Shown: positions 26,352 through 34,198, counted from the stretch's first letter. The stretch: DNA of 43,799 nt from Deltaproteobacteria bacterium (GCA_019310385.1 JAFDEK010000047.1:1-43799); one strand, 5' to 3'. The notes: generated by a model not told the origin, from the sequence alone. A program made the numbers and translations.

Positions 26352-26435
26352 CTATTGTCGCCTCCTCTGTCGCCACCAACGACGCAGCGTGCAGCTCCCG
26401 TCCATGACATCTGCCATCCCTTGCCGCATGCAATA

Positions 26436-26463
26436 ATCATACCCGTGCCAAGCGGATGAGCAA
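26436..26463 (-). promoter_or_regulatory. Candidate sigma-70 promoter of the lptC-to-ptsH operon
   Basis: On the minus strand TTGCTC (26463-26458) and TATGAT (26441-26436) are 16 bp apart; the -10 box matches consensus at 5 of 6 positions. The predicted transcript starts about 78 bases before the lptC ATG. A GC-rich hairpin at 26479-26508 (GATC arms) separates it from the upstream gene. Confidence 0.55.
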
Positions 26464-26510
26464 GCCACACGAACCCGGGATCGGGCGCGGGCGCGCGTCA
26501 GCGCGATCGG

Positions 26511-26756
26511 TCAGTCGCCGGTGTGTCCGAAGAGGGTCTTGAGGGGCTCTTTCGAGCCCACCCAGTGGGCGGGTCGGAAGATCAGGGTATCGAGAATCAC
26601 GCCGACGGGATGCACCACGTAGGCGACGAAGCGAAGGGGAAAGCCCGACCGCTTGGAATCGTAACGGTCGGCCTGGGCGGGCAGCGCCGAGGTCGCGAGC
26701 ACGAGGGCGATGAGCCCCGCCACGGCTCTTGCGCGAAGGGCGCTGCGGAGCGGCAT
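26511..26756 (-). CDS. Small exported or membrane protein, unknown function
   Basis: I do not recognise a named family. ATG 26756 starts an 81-residue product with a signal-like segment (LRARAVAGLIALVLATSALPAQA). A short mature part follows, DRYDSKRSGFPLRFVAYVV then HPVGVILDTLIFRPAHWVGS, moderately hydrophobic and ending GHTGD. The compact pattern of Tyr, His and Pro suggests a conserved small envelope protein. A GTG at 26852 is in frame and would add 32 residues, partly from a 12-bp repeat. ATG 26756 is chosen because it begins the signal peptide, though its ribosome binding site is poor. Confidence 0.6.
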   Translation of the reverse strand: MPLRSALRARAVAGLIALVLATSALPAQADRYDSKRSGFPLRFVAYVVHPVGVILDTLIFRPAHWVGSKEPLKTLFGHTGD

Positions 26757-26789
26757 GCCCCCCGCGAGGCGCTGGTCTGTTCTACCGAA

Positions 26790-26825
26790 GCGGGTACCAG
26801 AGCTGGTACCGGAGCGGGGATCGAC
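26790..26825. repeat. 12-bp repeat in the leader of the small exported protein
   Basis: gcgggtaccaga, gctggtaccgga and a degenerate third unit at 26790, 26802 and 26814. If the upstream GTG start were used it would encode SGT repeats. Confidence 0.65.
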
Positions 26826-27023
26826 TCGGCCGTCGCTTCTCACTTCTCCCACGCCTCCTCATGCTCCTCGGACGGAGCGGACCAACCTAAGCGCAGCGGG
26901 CCAGCTCCTGGAGTCAGAATCAGGCGACCCTCTGCGCGCCTGAGCTTATCGCTTCAATCGGTCGAGCGCCCCTGGAAGTCAAGGTTCTTTCCCCACTGAC
27001 CCCCCGGGTCCGCCCCGGGCGGA

Positions 27024-27046
27024 GACTTCGAGGGCCTCGCGAAGTC
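27024..27046 (-). terminator. Hairpin downstream of trkH
   Basis: GACTTCG (27024-27030) pairs with CGAAGTC (27040-27046) across a 9-base loop, about 60 bp past the trkH stop. A second stem, TCCGCCC/GGGCGGA, lies at 27009-27023. There is no U-tract. I see no gene in 26853-27108. Confidence 0.4.
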
Positions 27047-27108
27047 CCGACACCCGGCCGGGCGGCGCAGTCCGTGGAGCCCGGGCGCATTGCGGAGGGC
27101 GTGCCCCT

Positions 27109-28584
27109 TCAGCTGCGCCAGAAGCCCGGCGTCAGCAGAATCAGCAGGGTGAAGAGCTCGAGCCGCCCCGCGATCATGCAGCCGGCGAGAAACAGCTTCA
27201 CCGGGGCGGGGAAGTGGGCAAAGTCGTCGAAGGGGCCGATCGCCGACAAGCCGGGGCCGACGTTTCCGACCGCGGTAACTCCCGCCGAAATGGCGGTGAG
27301 CAGGTCGTATCCGTACGCGGCCACCATCATTGCGGCCAGCGCCACCAGTAGGAAGTAGACCGCAAAGAAGGTCCAGACACCTGCCAGCACCTCCGGCTGC
27401 ACCGCCTTGCCCGCGTAGCGCACGGCCGGCCTCACCGCCCTGCGATGGCCCGAAACGATGAAGGTCGTGCGCACTGCACGAAAGCTGAGTATGGCCCTCA
27501 AGCTCTTCACCCCGCCGCTCGTCGAGCCCGCCATGGCGCCGAGCACCATGAGGTGCAGCAGGACCAGCGTGGCCAGGCTGGGCCAGCCCTCGAAGTCCGC
27601 AGTGGCATAGCCCGTCGTCGTGACCAGGGACACGCAGGTGAACGCGGCGGCGCGGAGCGCATCGGCGAGCTTCAGCCCCGCTCCCGGGTCCGTCGCATCC
27701 GGTCCAGCCCCGGGCCCGAAGAGGAGGGAGGAGAGCACGATCAGCGTCGAGACGCCCAGCACGCCGAGGAAATAGCGCAGCTCCACGTCGCTGAGGGCTT
27801 CGCGTACCCTCCCCTGGAGCAGCCGGTAGTGGAGCACGAAGTTCATTCCCGCCAGGATCATGAAGACGATCACGATCCACTCGATCGCGGGCGATTGGTA
27901 GGCTCCCACCGATGCGCTGCGGGTCGAGAAGCCGCCGGTGGAGAGGGTCGTCAGCGAGTGACACAGGGCGTCGAAGGGCGACATTCCCGCCAGGAGCAAC
28001 GCGAAGCACTCCGCAGCCGTCAGCCCGACGTAGATGAGCCAGAGCTGGCGCGCGGTCTGCGCCACCCGGGGAGTGACCTTCTCCTTGACCGGACCGGGCA
28101 CCTCGGCCTTGAAGAGCTGCATGCCTCCGATTCCGAGCAGCGGCATGAGGGCCACCGTAAAGACCACGATCCCCATGCCGCCCAGCCACTGAGTGAGCGA
28201 ACGCCACAGCAGCAGAGCCCGCGGATGCCCCTCGATGCCCGTCATGACCGTGGAGCCGGTCGTCGTGAAGCCGGCCACGGACTCGAAGAAGGCGTCCACC
28301 GGCGACAGCACGCCGCTGGTCAGGTAGGGCAGCGCCCCGAAGAGGGAGGCCAACAGCCAGGCGATGGAGACGATGAGGAATCCGTCCCGCGGCCGGATCC
28401 GCAGGCTCTCCGGGCGCACCCCCAGGGCGACAGGGAGACCGATGGCGACGCACATCCCCGCGCTCGTCACGTAGGGCAGGACGGGCTCGCCGAAGATCAG
28501 CGCCGCCAGTACGGGAACGAGTTGGAAGGCCCCGACCAGGACCAGGAGCCATCCGAGCAGCTGGGTTGCGAGTAGCAGGTTCAT
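27109..28584 (-). CDS. trkH: Trk/Ktr-type potassium uptake protein TrkH
   Basis: Integral-membrane potassium channel subunit of the superfamily of K transporters. ATG 28584 (MNLLLATQLLGWLLV) is the likely start, with GGGGCGG upstream and an ATGA overlap with a small upstream ORF. The 491-residue protein has four M1-P-M2 repeats. Their selectivity-filter loops are visible as AGFTTTGSTV, LSTGGFSTR, VTTTGYATAD and AVGNVGPGL, each with the conserved glycine. The GSTSGGVKSLRAI segment is also typical. The regulatory TrkA partner is not in the window. The nearby ptsN product is known in other bacteria to regulate Trk, an interesting but unproven link here. Confidence 0.95.
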   Translation of the reverse strand: MNLLLATQLLGWLLVLVGAFQLVPVLAALIFGEPVLPYVTSAGMCVAIGLPVALGVRPESLRIRPRDGFLIVSIAWLLASLFGALPYLTSGVLSPVDAFFESVAGFTTTGSTVMTGIEGHPRALLLWRSLTQWLGGMGIVVFTVALMPLLGIGGMQLFKAEVPGPVKEKVTPRVAQTARQLWLIYVGLTAAECFALLLAGMSPFDALCHSLTTLSTGGFSTRSASVGAYQSPAIEWIVIVFMILAGMNFVLHYRLLQGRVREALSDVELRYFLGVLGVSTLIVLSSLLFGPGAGPDATDPGAGLKLADALRAAAFTCVSLVTTTGYATADFEGWPSLATLVLLHLMVLGAMAGSTSGGVKSLRAILSFRAVRTTFIVSGHRRAVRPAVRYAGKAVQPEVLAGVWTFFAVYFLLVALAAMMVAAYGYDLLTAISAGVTAVGNVGPGLSAIGPFDDFAHFPAPVKLFLAGCMIAGRLELFTLLILLTPGFWRS

Positions 28585-28793
28585 TGCGCCGCCCCTTCGG
28601 GAAGGCGAGAACTTACAGCAGCGCCGCCAGCCTGCGCGGGGAAGCAACGATTGGCCCCTGGGGGCAATCGGATCCTGCGCCACTGCGCTCGACGGGTCGT
28701 CATGGTCGCGCCTTCTTGTACGAAGAGGATGTTGCATGAAGAGACGTCCATGAATCGGCGATTTTCTGCCAATTCGATCAATTCTTGCTTCAC
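28581..28793 (-). CDS. Small ORF translationally coupled to trkH
   Basis: A 70-codon frame begins GTG 28793 with GAGGAG 5 bases upstream and ends with a TGA that overlaps the trkH ATG (ATGA). The product begins MKQELIELAENRRFMDVSS, continues CNILFVQEGATMTTRRAQW and ends in a Gly/Ala/Pro/Arg-rich tail. There is no signal peptide or membrane segment. The first half lies in the AT-rich island and uses A/T-ending codons unlike its neighbours. I recognise no family. The strong ribosome binding site and stop-start overlap support translation, at least as a leader that feeds ribosomes to trkH. It could also be a chance ORF. Confidence 0.4.
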   Translation of the reverse strand: MKQELIELAENRRFMDVSSCNILFVQEGATMTTRRAQWRRIRLPPGANRCFPAQAGGAAVSSRLPEGAAQ

Positions 28794-28920
28794 GCAAACT
28801 CCTCAATGGTCGAATTCACTGTATGAAAATCACATTTTCTTCCAGTCATGATCGCATCAACCAATAATCTGTGAAATAATTGGCCAACTTTCCGATTCGA
28901 GAGTAAGTCAGGCAACACCC
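28741..28920. other. AT-rich divergent intergenic region before ilvB
   Basis: By hand count 76 of 180 bases are G or C (42%), far below the flanking genes. It separates trkH (minus) and ilvB (plus) and should hold promoters for both. I found a perfect inverted repeat GAAAAT-cac-ATTTTC at 28825-28839 and the palindrome TTGGCCAA at 28880-28887, but no pair of boxes good enough to call a promoter. No Ile/Leu/Val-rich leader peptide is present. Confidence 0.6.
28825..28839. promoter_or_regulatory. Inverted repeat, possible regulator site
   Basis: GAAAAT, 3-bp spacer, ATTTTC: perfect 6-bp arms inside the AT-rich ilvB/trkH intergenic region. Possible operator; no regulator can be named. Confidence 0.3.
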
Positions 28921-28962
28921 AAAAGGAGAAAGAGGCCTCTTCCCCTGTAACTTGAGAAAAGT

Positions 28963-30666
28963 ATGCCCACTGGAGCCGAAAGACTGATTCAATGCTTGGA
29001 GCGAGAGGGTGTAGAGCACATCTTCGGCCTTTCAGGCGGCGCCGCCATGCCGATCTTCGATGCTCTGGTGGACTCTCGCATCAAGTTGATCCTCACTCGC
29101 CACGAGCAGGGCGCCACCCACATGGCCGACGGCTATGCCCGGGCCACGGGCAGGACCGGCGTCGTGCTGGTGACCTCCGGCCCAGGGGCGACCAACACGA
29201 TCACCGGCCTGCTGACAGCCCATATGGACTCGGCTCCCATGGTGGTGCTCTGCGGCCAGCAGATCACCACCCTGCTGGGCAAGGACGCCTTCCAGGAAGC
29301 CGACGTAACCGGCCTGACCTACGGCGTGGTGAAGCACAGCTACCTCGTCAAGAACTCGGGCGACATCCCCCGCGTGACCCGAGAGGCCTTCCACCTCGCG
29401 AACTCGGGCCGACCCGGGCCGGTGCTGATCGACCTCCCGAAGGACGTCACCCAGGCCCCCTGTGACGCGGCCTTCGTGGACGACGTGCATCTCCCGGGCT
29501 ACTCGGTGCCGGGCCGGGGTGACTCCGAGGCCATCGCTCGTGCGGCCGAGCACCTGAGCAACGCGAAGCGGCCTCTCCTCTATGTAGGGAACGGCGCCGT
29601 GATCTCGGACGCCGGCAAGGCCGTGGTCACCCTGGCGGAAAAGCTCCGCGCGCCCATCGTCAATTCACTGCTGGGCAAGGGTGCAGCAGACGAGAACCAC
29701 CCGCTGCACCTGGGTATGCTGGGCATGCACGGCACCGCGTATGCGAACAAGGCCGTGGTCGCCTGCGACCTCATCATGGCCATCGGGGCGCGCTGGGACG
29801 ACCGCATTACGGGAAAGGTGGACGAGTTCTGCACCGACGCGGTAAAGATCCACATCGACATCGATCCCGCCGAGTACAACAAGATCATACGGCCGGATAT
29901 CTTCATCGAAGGCGATGCGCGACTGGTGCTCGACGATCTGCTGCCCCTCGTCGAGCCCGGTGACACCACCGAGTGGCTGCGCGCGTGCGACGAGTGGAGG
30001 AAGAAGTACCCCCTCAAGTACCCCAAGCAGGGCGGTCTGCGCGCCCAGCACGTCCTCGATCGCCTCGACGCGGTGACCCAGGGGCAGGCCATCATCACCA
30101 CCGATGTCGGCCAGCACCAGATGTGGGCCGCCCAGTTTCTCAAGGCGGCGAGCAATCGTCACTGGATCAGCTCCGGCGGCGCCGGAACCATGGGCTTCGG
30201 CTTTCCCGCCGCCATCGGGGCCCAGTTTGCCCGTCCGGACCGGAAGGTGTGGAGCGTCTCCGGGGACGGCGGATTCCAGATGACGGAGTGTGAGCTCGCT
30301 ACTGCCGCCATCCACAAGCTCCCCGTCAAGGCCCTCATCATCAACAACAATTTCCTGGGCATGGTGCGGCAGTGGCAGGAGCTCTTCTTCGAGAACCGCC
30401 TCTCGGGCGTCCACCTCGAAGGCAACCCGGACTTCGTCAAGCTCGCCCAAGCCTACGGTATCAAGGCCCTGCGCATCCGCCGTCCGGCCGACGTGAACCG
30501 CATCCTCCAGGAGGCCCACGATTACGACGAGGGACCCTGCGTGGTGGTCGCCGAGGTCGTGCAGGAGGACAACGTCTTTCCCATGATCCCGGCCGGGGCG
30601 CCCGTGAGCGGGATGATCGTCGAGAAGCCGAAATACAAGCTCGAGAAGCCGACGGGGAGCACCTGA
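28963..30666 (+). CDS. ilvB: Acetolactate synthase large subunit
   Basis: Thiamine-diphosphate enzyme that makes acetolactate or acetohydroxybutyrate, first common step of branched-chain amino acid synthesis. The 567-residue protein has the N-terminal PYR domain with the catalytic Glu48 (RHEQGATHMADGYARATG) and the TSGPGATNTITGL loop. The middle FAD-binding region carries LGMLGMHGTAYAN, and the C-terminal PP domain has the ThDP motif SGDGGFQMTECELATAA...NNNFLGMVRQWQ. ATG 28963 is fixed by an in-frame stop five codons upstream; only a weak GAG lies 6 bases before it. ilvN follows after 2 bp. ilvC is not downstream. Confidence 0.96.
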   Translation: MPTGAERLIQCLEREGVEHIFGLSGGAAMPIFDALVDSRIKLILTRHEQGATHMADGYARATGRTGVVLVTSGPGATNTITGLLTAHMDSAPMVVLCGQQITTLLGKDAFQEADVTGLTYGVVKHSYLVKNSGDIPRVTREAFHLANSGRPGPVLIDLPKDVTQAPCDAAFVDDVHLPGYSVPGRGDSEAIARAAEHLSNAKRPLLYVGNGAVISDAGKAVVTLAEKLRAPIVNSLLGKGAADENHPLHLGMLGMHGTAYANKAVVACDLIMAIGARWDDRITGKVDEFCTDAVKIHIDIDPAEYNKIIRPDIFIEGDARLVLDDLLPLVEPGDTTEWLRACDEWRKKYPLKYPKQGGLRAQHVLDRLDAVTQGQAIITTDVGQHQMWAAQFLKAASNRHWISSGGAGTMGFGFPAAIGAQFARPDRKVWSVSGDGGFQMTECELATAAIHKLPVKALIINNNFLGMVRQWQELFFENRLSGVHLEGNPDFVKLAQAYGIKALRIRRPADVNRILQEAHDYDEGPCVVVAEVVQEDNVFPMIPAGAPVSGMIVEKPKYKLEKPTGST

Positions 30667-30668
30667 CC

Positions 30669-31223
30669 ATGAGCGCCACAGCCGAGATCCCGAACGGGGC
30701 CGATCAGACCGGCAACCAGCACAGCACGAGCCCGGCGCCGATTCACACCATCTCCCTCTATGTCCACGACCGCCCCGGCGTGCTGGTGCGGGTCGCCATC
30801 GTCTTCGCGCGGCGCGGCTACAACATCGAGAGCCTGGTGGTGAGCCCCTCCGCCACCGAGGGCTTCTCGCGCATGACGATCACCTGCTCGGGCGATCCTG
30901 CGACCCTGGAGCAGATCATTCGCCAGCTCGCCAAGTTGGTCGATGTCGTCCACGCCGTCGATCACACCGGGCAGGCCATCATCGAAAGCGAGATCGCCTT
31001 CGTCAAGCTCGAGTGCGGGATCCAGGAGCGGACCGAGATCCTGCAGATTGCCGAGCAGTTCAACGCCCGGGCCGTGGACTACGGAGCCGAGAACGTCGTC
31101 CTGCGGGTCTACGGCAGTAGCGAAAAGCTCGACGCCCTGACACTCCTGCTCCATCCCTACCGCATCACCGAGCTCATCCGCTCGGGCAAGATCGTGATGG
31201 CTCGGGGCAAGGCGATTACCTGA
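30669..31223 (+). CDS. ilvN: Acetolactate synthase regulatory subunit
   Basis: Valine-sensing regulatory subunit that activates IlvB and makes it feedback-sensitive. ATG 30669 lies 2 bp after the ilvB stop. The 184-residue protein has an N-terminal extension (1-28), an ACT domain at about 30-100 (HTISLYVHDRPGVLVRVAIVFARRGYNIESLVVSPS, the canonical pattern) and the C-terminal ALS small-subunit domain (VKLECGIQERTEILQIAEQFNARAVDYGAENVVLRVYGSSEKLDALTLLL). The length matches the long form of the family. Expected to be cotranscribed with ilvB and ended by the hairpin at 31296-31318. Confidence 0.95.
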   Translation: MSATAEIPNGADQTGNQHSTSPAPIHTISLYVHDRPGVLVRVAIVFARRGYNIESLVVSPSATEGFSRMTITCSGDPATLEQIIRQLAKLVDVVHAVDHTGQAIIESEIAFVKLECGIQERTEILQIAEQFNARAVDYGAENVVLRVYGSSEKLDALTLLLHPYRITELIRSGKIVMARGKAIT

Positions 31224-31270
31224 GCGAGATCTCCGCCTCGGGCCGCCCCGGCGAGGCCCGACGGCTCTAG

Positions 31271-31300
31271 CTGCGTGGGTGCTTCCTGCGTGGGTGCTTG
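31271..31300. repeat. 2 x 15-bp duplication after ilvN
   Basis: ctgcgtgggtgcttc (31271-31285) and ctgcgtgggtgcttg (31286-31300) differ only in the last base. They lie in the 279-bp gap before the FHA gene, just ahead of a hairpin. A short 8-bp repeat (gataggca at 31457 and 31477) is also in this gap. Confidence 0.9.
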
Positions 31301-31318
31301 CGCAGCTCTGCCGCAAGC
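31296..31318 (+). terminator. Hairpin after ilvBN
   Basis: GCTTGCG (31296-31302) pairs with CGCAAGC (31312-31318), 9-base loop, about 75 bp past the ilvN stop. No U-tract follows. Confidence 0.4.
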
Positions 31319-31502
31319 GCGGGGCCCAAGTCCGCGAGATCGCGGCCGCCGCGTCCACCCGTGCCACCGCAGGGCCGCGCTGGCAGAGCGCCTCTCTCGA
31401 GCCGCGCATCGCGGGTGTTCCACCTCAAGCACGGACTCCCCCGGGCCGATCAACCGGATAGGCACGACTGACGACTGATAGGCAAGCACCGGAGGCAGGT
31501 CC

Positions 31503-31907
31503 ATGCAGGACGGGCGCACGCGCAAGCTGCCTTGCCCCTCTAGGGAGCGGGAGCAGCCGGAGTTCTTCAGTCTCCACCGCGCTGCTCTGGTGATCCTCGA
31601 GGGATCGGAGATCGGCAGCGAGCTCCCTCTCGAGCAGGAGCAAGTCATCGTCGGGCGTGGCCCGGGGGTCGACCTCACGTTCCAGGACGGCGCCATGTCT
31701 TGCGAGCACGCGGCCCTGGAGCGGATCGACGGGGGCTATCGCGTGCGTGACCTCGCCAGCAGCAACGGGGTCTACGTGAATAGCTGCGAGACGTTGCTGC
31801 GGGAGCTCGAGCACGGCGACCTGCTGCAGATCGGCGGCTACGTCTTCCAGTATCTCGTCGAAGACAAGGAACGACCGGCAAGGGTCTTCGACCTGCCCGA
31901 CGCCTGA
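31503..31907 (+). CDS. FHA-domain protein
   Basis: Forkhead-associated domains bind phosphothreonine peptides. ATG 31503 has GGAGG 7 bases upstream. The 134-residue cytoplasmic protein is little more than an FHA domain at about 27-118. The phosphopeptide-binding residues are visible: GRGPGVDLTF (Gly-Arg), SCEHAALER (Ser-x-x-His) and LASSNGVYVN (Asn-Gly). The first 25 residues are polar and may carry phosphorylation sites. It precedes the Ser/Thr kinase gene by 83 bp, in the same direction, so it is a likely substrate or reader of that kinase. This partnership is inferred from position. Confidence 0.92.
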   Translation: MQDGRTRKLPCPSREREQPEFFSLHRAALVILEGSEIGSELPLEQEQVIVGRGPGVDLTFQDGAMSCEHAALERIDGGYRVRDLASSNGVYVNSCETLLRELEHGDLLQIGGYVFQYLVEDKERPARVFDLPDA

Positions 31908-31933
31908 GCACCGCCCCTCCCCCGAAATCTCCG

Positions 31934-31964
31934 GAATCCCGACCCGAGCCGAGGGTCGGAATTC
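31934..31964 (+). terminator. Strong hairpin between the FHA and kinase genes
   Basis: CCGACCC/GGGTCGG (31939-31945 with 31953-31959) is extended by GAAT/ATTC (31934-31937 with 31961-31964) across a 1x1 mismatch, giving 11 pairs around a 7-base loop. It ends 26 bp before the kinase ATG. It may reduce read-through or mark an mRNA processing point. Confidence 0.45.
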
Positions 31965-31990
31965 GAAGACCACGAGACCCGACACACACG

Positions 31991-33226
31991 ATGACGACGC
32001 GACGAGGAAAGAACCTGGGCAGCTTCACCGTCGAGGCCGAGATCGGCCGCGGTGGCATGGGAGTCGTCATACTCGCCCGCCAGCAGAACCTCGAGCGCCC
32101 CGCGGTGCTCAAGAAGATCCGCTCCGATCTCACCGAGTTCCCCGAGCTGGCAGAGCGCTTCGAACGCGAGGCCCGCACGGCCGCCGCCATTCACCACCAG
32201 AACGTCGTTGCCGTGTACGACCGCTTCAGCTGGAGAGGCGATCACTACATCGCCCAGGAGTTCGTCGACGGTGTCGACTTGAGTACGGCGCTCACCCGGA
32301 TCGGAGGCTCGCTCCCCTGGCGCATCGCGGCCCTGATCAGCCTCGAGGTCATTCGCGGTCTCGAAGAGATCCACAGCTACGGCACCGTGCACCGCGACCT
32401 CAAGCCAGCCAACATCCTCCTCGGCCGGCGCGGCGAGGTCAAGATCGGCGACTTCGGCCTGGCCCTCGACGCGACCGGATCGTCGCTCACCCAGCCCGGG
32501 GTCATGATCGGCTCCCCACCCTACATGCCTCCCGAACAGATGCTGGGTCAGCGCGTGGACGCGCGTTGCGATCTCTTCTCCTTCGGAGTGGTGCTCTACG
32601 AGATGCTTGCGGGCCGCCTGCCCTTCCCCGAGCCCAAGGACGACGAAACCGACAGCCTGCTCGCACGCATGCAGCGGCAGCGCTACGAGCGGGTGCGCCG
32701 CCGGGCGCCCGCCACCCCGCGCTTCCTCGCCAGCCTGGTCAAGGTATGCCTACGCGCGAAGCCAGCGAGGCGCGCGGCCAGCGCGTCCGCGCTGCGCCGC
32801 CGTCTCGAAGAGCGACTCGGGCGGCCCTCTTCCGCCGACGTGCGCGCCGAGCTGACGAGCTGGCTGTGGGAGCGGGGCGTCTTCGAGCTGAAGGAGAACG
32901 AAACCGTCCTGCGAGTCATCGAGCCCCGGCTCGAGGACGAGCGCTCGCTGCGCTGGGTCCCCGGCGCCCTCGCTTGCGGCGCGGTCGTGGCCACGCTGCT
33001 GCTCGTCGACATCGGGCCGAGCCCGCCCGAGCCCCTGGCGATCTACCCCGCCGCAGCGCTCGCGGCGCCGGACGCGCCGGATGCGAAAGGCGAGGACAGC
33101 TGCCCGCCCGGCATGATTCCCGATCCCGACGCCCTCCCCGCCCAGACAGGCCCCGACGACACGAACGACACGAGGGCCAGCGACAGCGCGGAAGCCGAAT
33201 CGGACCCCACCTGTATCCCTGGCTGA
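31991..33226 (+). CDS. Membrane-anchored Ser/Thr protein kinase
   Basis: Hanks-type kinase. The 411-residue protein has an N-terminal kinase domain (about 10-275): glycine loop GRGGMGVV (19-26), ATP lysine Lys41 (AVLKKI), catalytic loop HRDLKPANIL (134-143), DFG (154-156), an activation loop with Ser/Thr (TGSSLT), and PPE in place of APE. Catalytic residues are complete. One membrane helix follows at about 322-341, then a 70-residue extracytoplasmic tail rich in Pro, Ala and Asp with Cys371 and Cys408. No PASTA or other known sensor domain is present. The ATG has no clear Shine-Dalgarno sequence. Likely partner: the preceding FHA protein. Confidence 0.94.
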   Translation: MTTRRGKNLGSFTVEAEIGRGGMGVVILARQQNLERPAVLKKIRSDLTEFPELAERFEREARTAAAIHHQNVVAVYDRFSWRGDHYIAQEFVDGVDLSTALTRIGGSLPWRIAALISLEVIRGLEEIHSYGTVHRDLKPANILLGRRGEVKIGDFGLALDATGSSLTQPGVMIGSPPYMPPEQMLGQRVDARCDLFSFGVVLYEMLAGRLPFPEPKDDETDSLLARMQRQRYERVRRRAPATPRFLASLVKVCLRAKPARRAASASALRRRLEERLGRPSSADVRAELTSWLWERGVFELKENETVLRVIEPRLEDERSLRWVPGALACGAVVATLLLVDIGPSPPEPLAIYPAAALAAPDAPDAKGEDSCPPGMIPDPDALPAQTGPDDTNDTRASDSAEAESDPTCIPG

Positions 33227-33243
33227 GCCCACGCTGAGTCCAA
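33222..33243. repeat. 2 x 11-bp repeat over the kinase stop
   Basis: gctgagcccac (33222-33232) and gctgagtccaa (33233-33243): the TGA stop context is repeated 11 bp downstream. Confidence 0.6.
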
Positions 33244-33254
33244 ATTGGGCCCAT

Positions 33255-33273
33255 GCGCTCCGGCCAGGAGCGC
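33255..33273. terminator. Hairpin between the convergent kinase and CBS genes
   Basis: GCGCTCC (33255-33261) pairs with GGAGCGC (33267-33273), 5-base loop. It lies between convergent genes and could end both transcripts. No U-tract. Confidence 0.45.
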
Positions 33274-33325
33274 CGCTGGAACGAGGGGCGCGTGAACTGG
33301 GACCCTGATCTGGGACTGCGACCTG

Positions 33326-33898
33326 CTAGGCGCCGTCTCGCTCGCGGTAGCGCTGGCGTCCGAACTCGGGGGGGAGATTCAGGACTTCGCGGGGGAAGGC
33401 TTCAACGAGAAACTCGACCACGTCCTTGACCGAGACCACGAAGACCGGTCTCCCGTGGCCGTCCACTGCGGGGACGTGCCGGAAGCCTCCGACCGACATC
33501 TTGTTCAGTGCCCATGCGAGGGGGGCGTCCTGGGGCAGCGCTTCGGGATCCCTCACCATGACCTCGCCCAGGCTCAGGCGATCGAGATTCCGGCCGCGCT
33601 CGACGACCCGGAGCAGTACGTCGCGCTCGGTGAAGATCCCCGTCAGTCGCGACTGCCGTGATCCGTCTTCCGAAATCAGCACGACGCCCCGGTGCTGACT
33701 CTGCATCTCGCGCACCGCGTCGGCGACACAATCCGACTCGCTGAGCACAATGGGAACGCGAGACTTGAGCAGGCTGATCGGCGCGCGAAGCAAGCGCGCA
33801 TCGAAGACTCGCCCACCCGATCCGAAGCTCTCGTCGAAATAGGCCTCGTTGGCACGATCGTATGCGCCTTCGTCGAATTCAACACCTCTAATACTCAT
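33326..33898 (-). CDS. CBS-domain pair protein
   Basis: Stand-alone Bateman module, a cytoplasmic sensor that usually binds adenine nucleotides. The 190-residue protein has an N-terminal stretch rich in Asp and Glu (1-45). CBS motif 1 is at about 48-107 (PIVLSESDCVADAVREMQSQHRGVVLISED, LTGIFTERDVLLRV) and CBS motif 2 at about 112-170 (VMVRDPEALPQDAPLAWALNKMSVGGFRHVPAV, PVFVVSVKDVVEFL). ATG 33898 is preceded by GGGAGGG. A TACAAT box at 33919-33924 could be its -10 element. It converges on the kinase gene. No effector domain is fused, so its target is unknown. Confidence 0.9.
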   Translation of the reverse strand: MSIRGVEFDEGAYDRANEAYFDESFGSGGRVFDARLLRAPISLLKSRVPIVLSESDCVADAVREMQSQHRGVVLISEDGSRQSRLTGIFTERDVLLRVVERGRNLDRLSLGEVMVRDPEALPQDAPLAWALNKMSVGGFRHVPAVDGHGRPVFVVSVKDVVEFLVEAFPREVLNLPPEFGRQRYRERDGA

Positions 33899-34021
33899 AC
33901 AGCCCTCCCTCGCACTCTATTGTAGGGGATTCCGAGCCGTGACGGCGCTGCACTCTGGCATCCCATGGGGCGCCACGTGAGAAACTCCTCAGGCCGCCCC
34001 CTCGGGTGCGCCCACACTCTC

Positions 34022-34063
34022 GCGTAGTTCGACTCGTGTAGTTCAACTCAAGTAGTTCGAGCA
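34022..34063. repeat. 3 x 14-bp intergenic tandem repeat
   Basis: gtagttc recurs at 34024, 34038 and 34052, an exact 14-bp period; the rest of each unit is imperfect. Confidence 0.85.
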
Positions 34064-34184
34064 ATCCACGCACTCTGGTCATCGAAACCATGATCTCCTA
34101 TCGACTTTTCATTCCGCTACTCGTTTCGCCCTCACTCCCCTTCTCATTCCCCCTCATGTCGGTTATGCGTGTGCACGCCCCCCT

Positions 34185-34198
34185 TGTGAAGAATCACA
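34185..34198. promoter_or_regulatory. Inverted repeat overlapping the symporter ribosome binding site
   Basis: TGTGA-AGAA-TCACA ends one base before the symporter ATG (34200). As DNA it resembles half-sites of the CRP/FNR family, but the spacing is 4 rather than 6. As RNA it would fold the only purine-rich ribosome binding sequence (GAAGAA) into a small hairpin. Confidence 0.3.

Noticed and set aside
26429..26465. Sigma-54 promoter before lptC (TGGCAC ... TTGCA)
   Set aside because: The GG-to-GC distance is 18 rather than the required 12; the overlapping sigma-70-like pair fits better.
28741..28962. Branched-chain amino acid attenuator leader peptide before ilvB
   Set aside because: All short frames in the region were read; none is rich in Ile, Leu or Val and no terminator/antiterminator pair is evident.
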